From positions 215,912,373 to 215,976,372 of the forward strand of contig CP136061.1 in the NCBI GenBank assembly GCA_032622095.1: 64,000 nucleotides of DNA. Reading direction: 5' to 3'. Each line of letters opens with the position of its first letter. Within the stretch, counting starts at the first letter, position 1. Below are positions 63,386 to 64,000 of the stretch, in pieces. This DNA comes from Siphonodentalium dalli. Taxonomy: Eukaryota; Mollusca; Scaphopoda; Gadilida; Siphonodentaliidae. Under the pieces are notes generated by a model that made no database searches, was not told the DNA's origin, and saw nothing but the letters and a program-made list of their open reading frames with translations. Made by a program: the position numbers and the translations under genes.

Positions 63386-64000
63386 GTAAGTATCTTATCT
63401 ATTCTAGTTTACTTAGATAGTTACGATGCCTGCAGGCATTTGCGGTAGGTACAGCTGAAAAATCATTAAGTTTGTTACATCATTATTACCAAGGAGAGCA
63501 TGAAAAATTGAAGGAATTTGTTCTTGTTTTCTTATCAGTAACCTCTAACGACGAGATTCTGCATGTTTCAATAATTGCTTGTAAACACACAGTCTGTCAT
63601 GTTTACGTTTAGGGCAATGAACAAAAACTCTAAAATACAGCCAACACTAATTATGACCAGTTGCGTGGTGCTGCGTATCTCCATATTAAATTATTTGCAA
63701 CAATGGTGGCACTTATATTATTTTCTTGACATTAAAAACAAAAGAAAACATTACTTGTATCAGTTTGCATAAATTTTCTGGCAAATACAGTACTGTAAAA
63801 TCCTTTTTATTCATGGGGGTTCATTATTCGTTGATTTCGTGATTCGACCCAACCACGAAATCTACACCCAATGAATTAATTGACTCAGAGTAAATCAAGA
63901 GAAAATCTCAATACATGAAATCGAAATGAATATCGGGCATGAAGTTTGTTTTCGACATGTCGTAAAATGGGTTGACAAAAAACACGGAAGACGAGATGAA
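63386..64000. other. Intron after exon u (continues off window)
   Basis: 63785-63930 carries a dispersed repeat (TTCATTATTCGTTGATTTCG, CCAACCACGAAATCTACACC) of a kind common in lophotrochozoans. No further exon was recognised. Confidence 0.6.

Overview
The window is eukaryotic. It is AT-rich, has no long open reading frames, and carries one large, finely split gene whose short exons have canonical AG/GT borders and lie inside introns full of repeats. The gene is on the + strand and encodes a voltage-gated calcium channel alpha2-delta subunit (CACNA2D family, closest in motif to the alpha2delta-3/4 type, the group I associate with Drosophila straightjacket). The organism is most likely a lophotrochozoan, probably a bivalve or gastropod mollusc. 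That inference rests on the dispersed repeats (for example those opening with AGCTCACCTGAGACGAAGTC or runs of CCGTCCGTC), a long tRNA-derived SINE, and the many foldback elements; no species can be named.

Layout: 1-6355 is upstream sequence with only repeats recognised. From 6356 to 63385, 21 coding exons (53-223 bp, 1922 bp in total, about 3% of the window) join in one frame with matching splice phases to give about 641 residues. They run from the start of the first Cache domain, through the second Cache-like region, into the delta part. The signal peptide, VWA_N and VWA (MIDAS) exons lie left of the window. The last cysteine cluster and the membrane-anchoring C-terminus lie right of it.

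The remaining 97% is intron packed with non-autonomous DNA transposons, many of which can be bounded to the base by their target-site duplications. Seven or eight families are flanked by TTAA (piggyBac-like): B (CCCTTTACCCAAC ends), C (CCCTTYCATGA), G (CCCTTTCTATAC), H (CCCTTTCAGTGCC), L (AGGCCCAYTTAATTTT), P (AGGTACTTAATC), V, and a 2.47-kb element. Families with 8-bp duplications (hAT-like) are D (CAAGCCTTGA), the CAGACCTGTTA family, Q (CAGGGACCAG) and a CAGGGGCGCCG element. Family A is an almost perfectly palindromic foldback flanked by TA. A 3.46-kb element with perfect 103-bp terminal inverted repeats and a 9-bp duplication (Mutator-like by structure) splits a SINE in intron 18.

The most interesting signals are structural: several cases of two TTAA families abutting on a single TTAA; a natural empty site in a tandem duplicate; a double-hairpin core shared by two families with different ends; hAT-in-hAT nesting; and foldback or transposon ends only 17-18 nt from splice sites of exons 14 and 21. 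I see no prokaryotic genes, rRNA, CRISPR array, reverse transcriptase or transposase gene.
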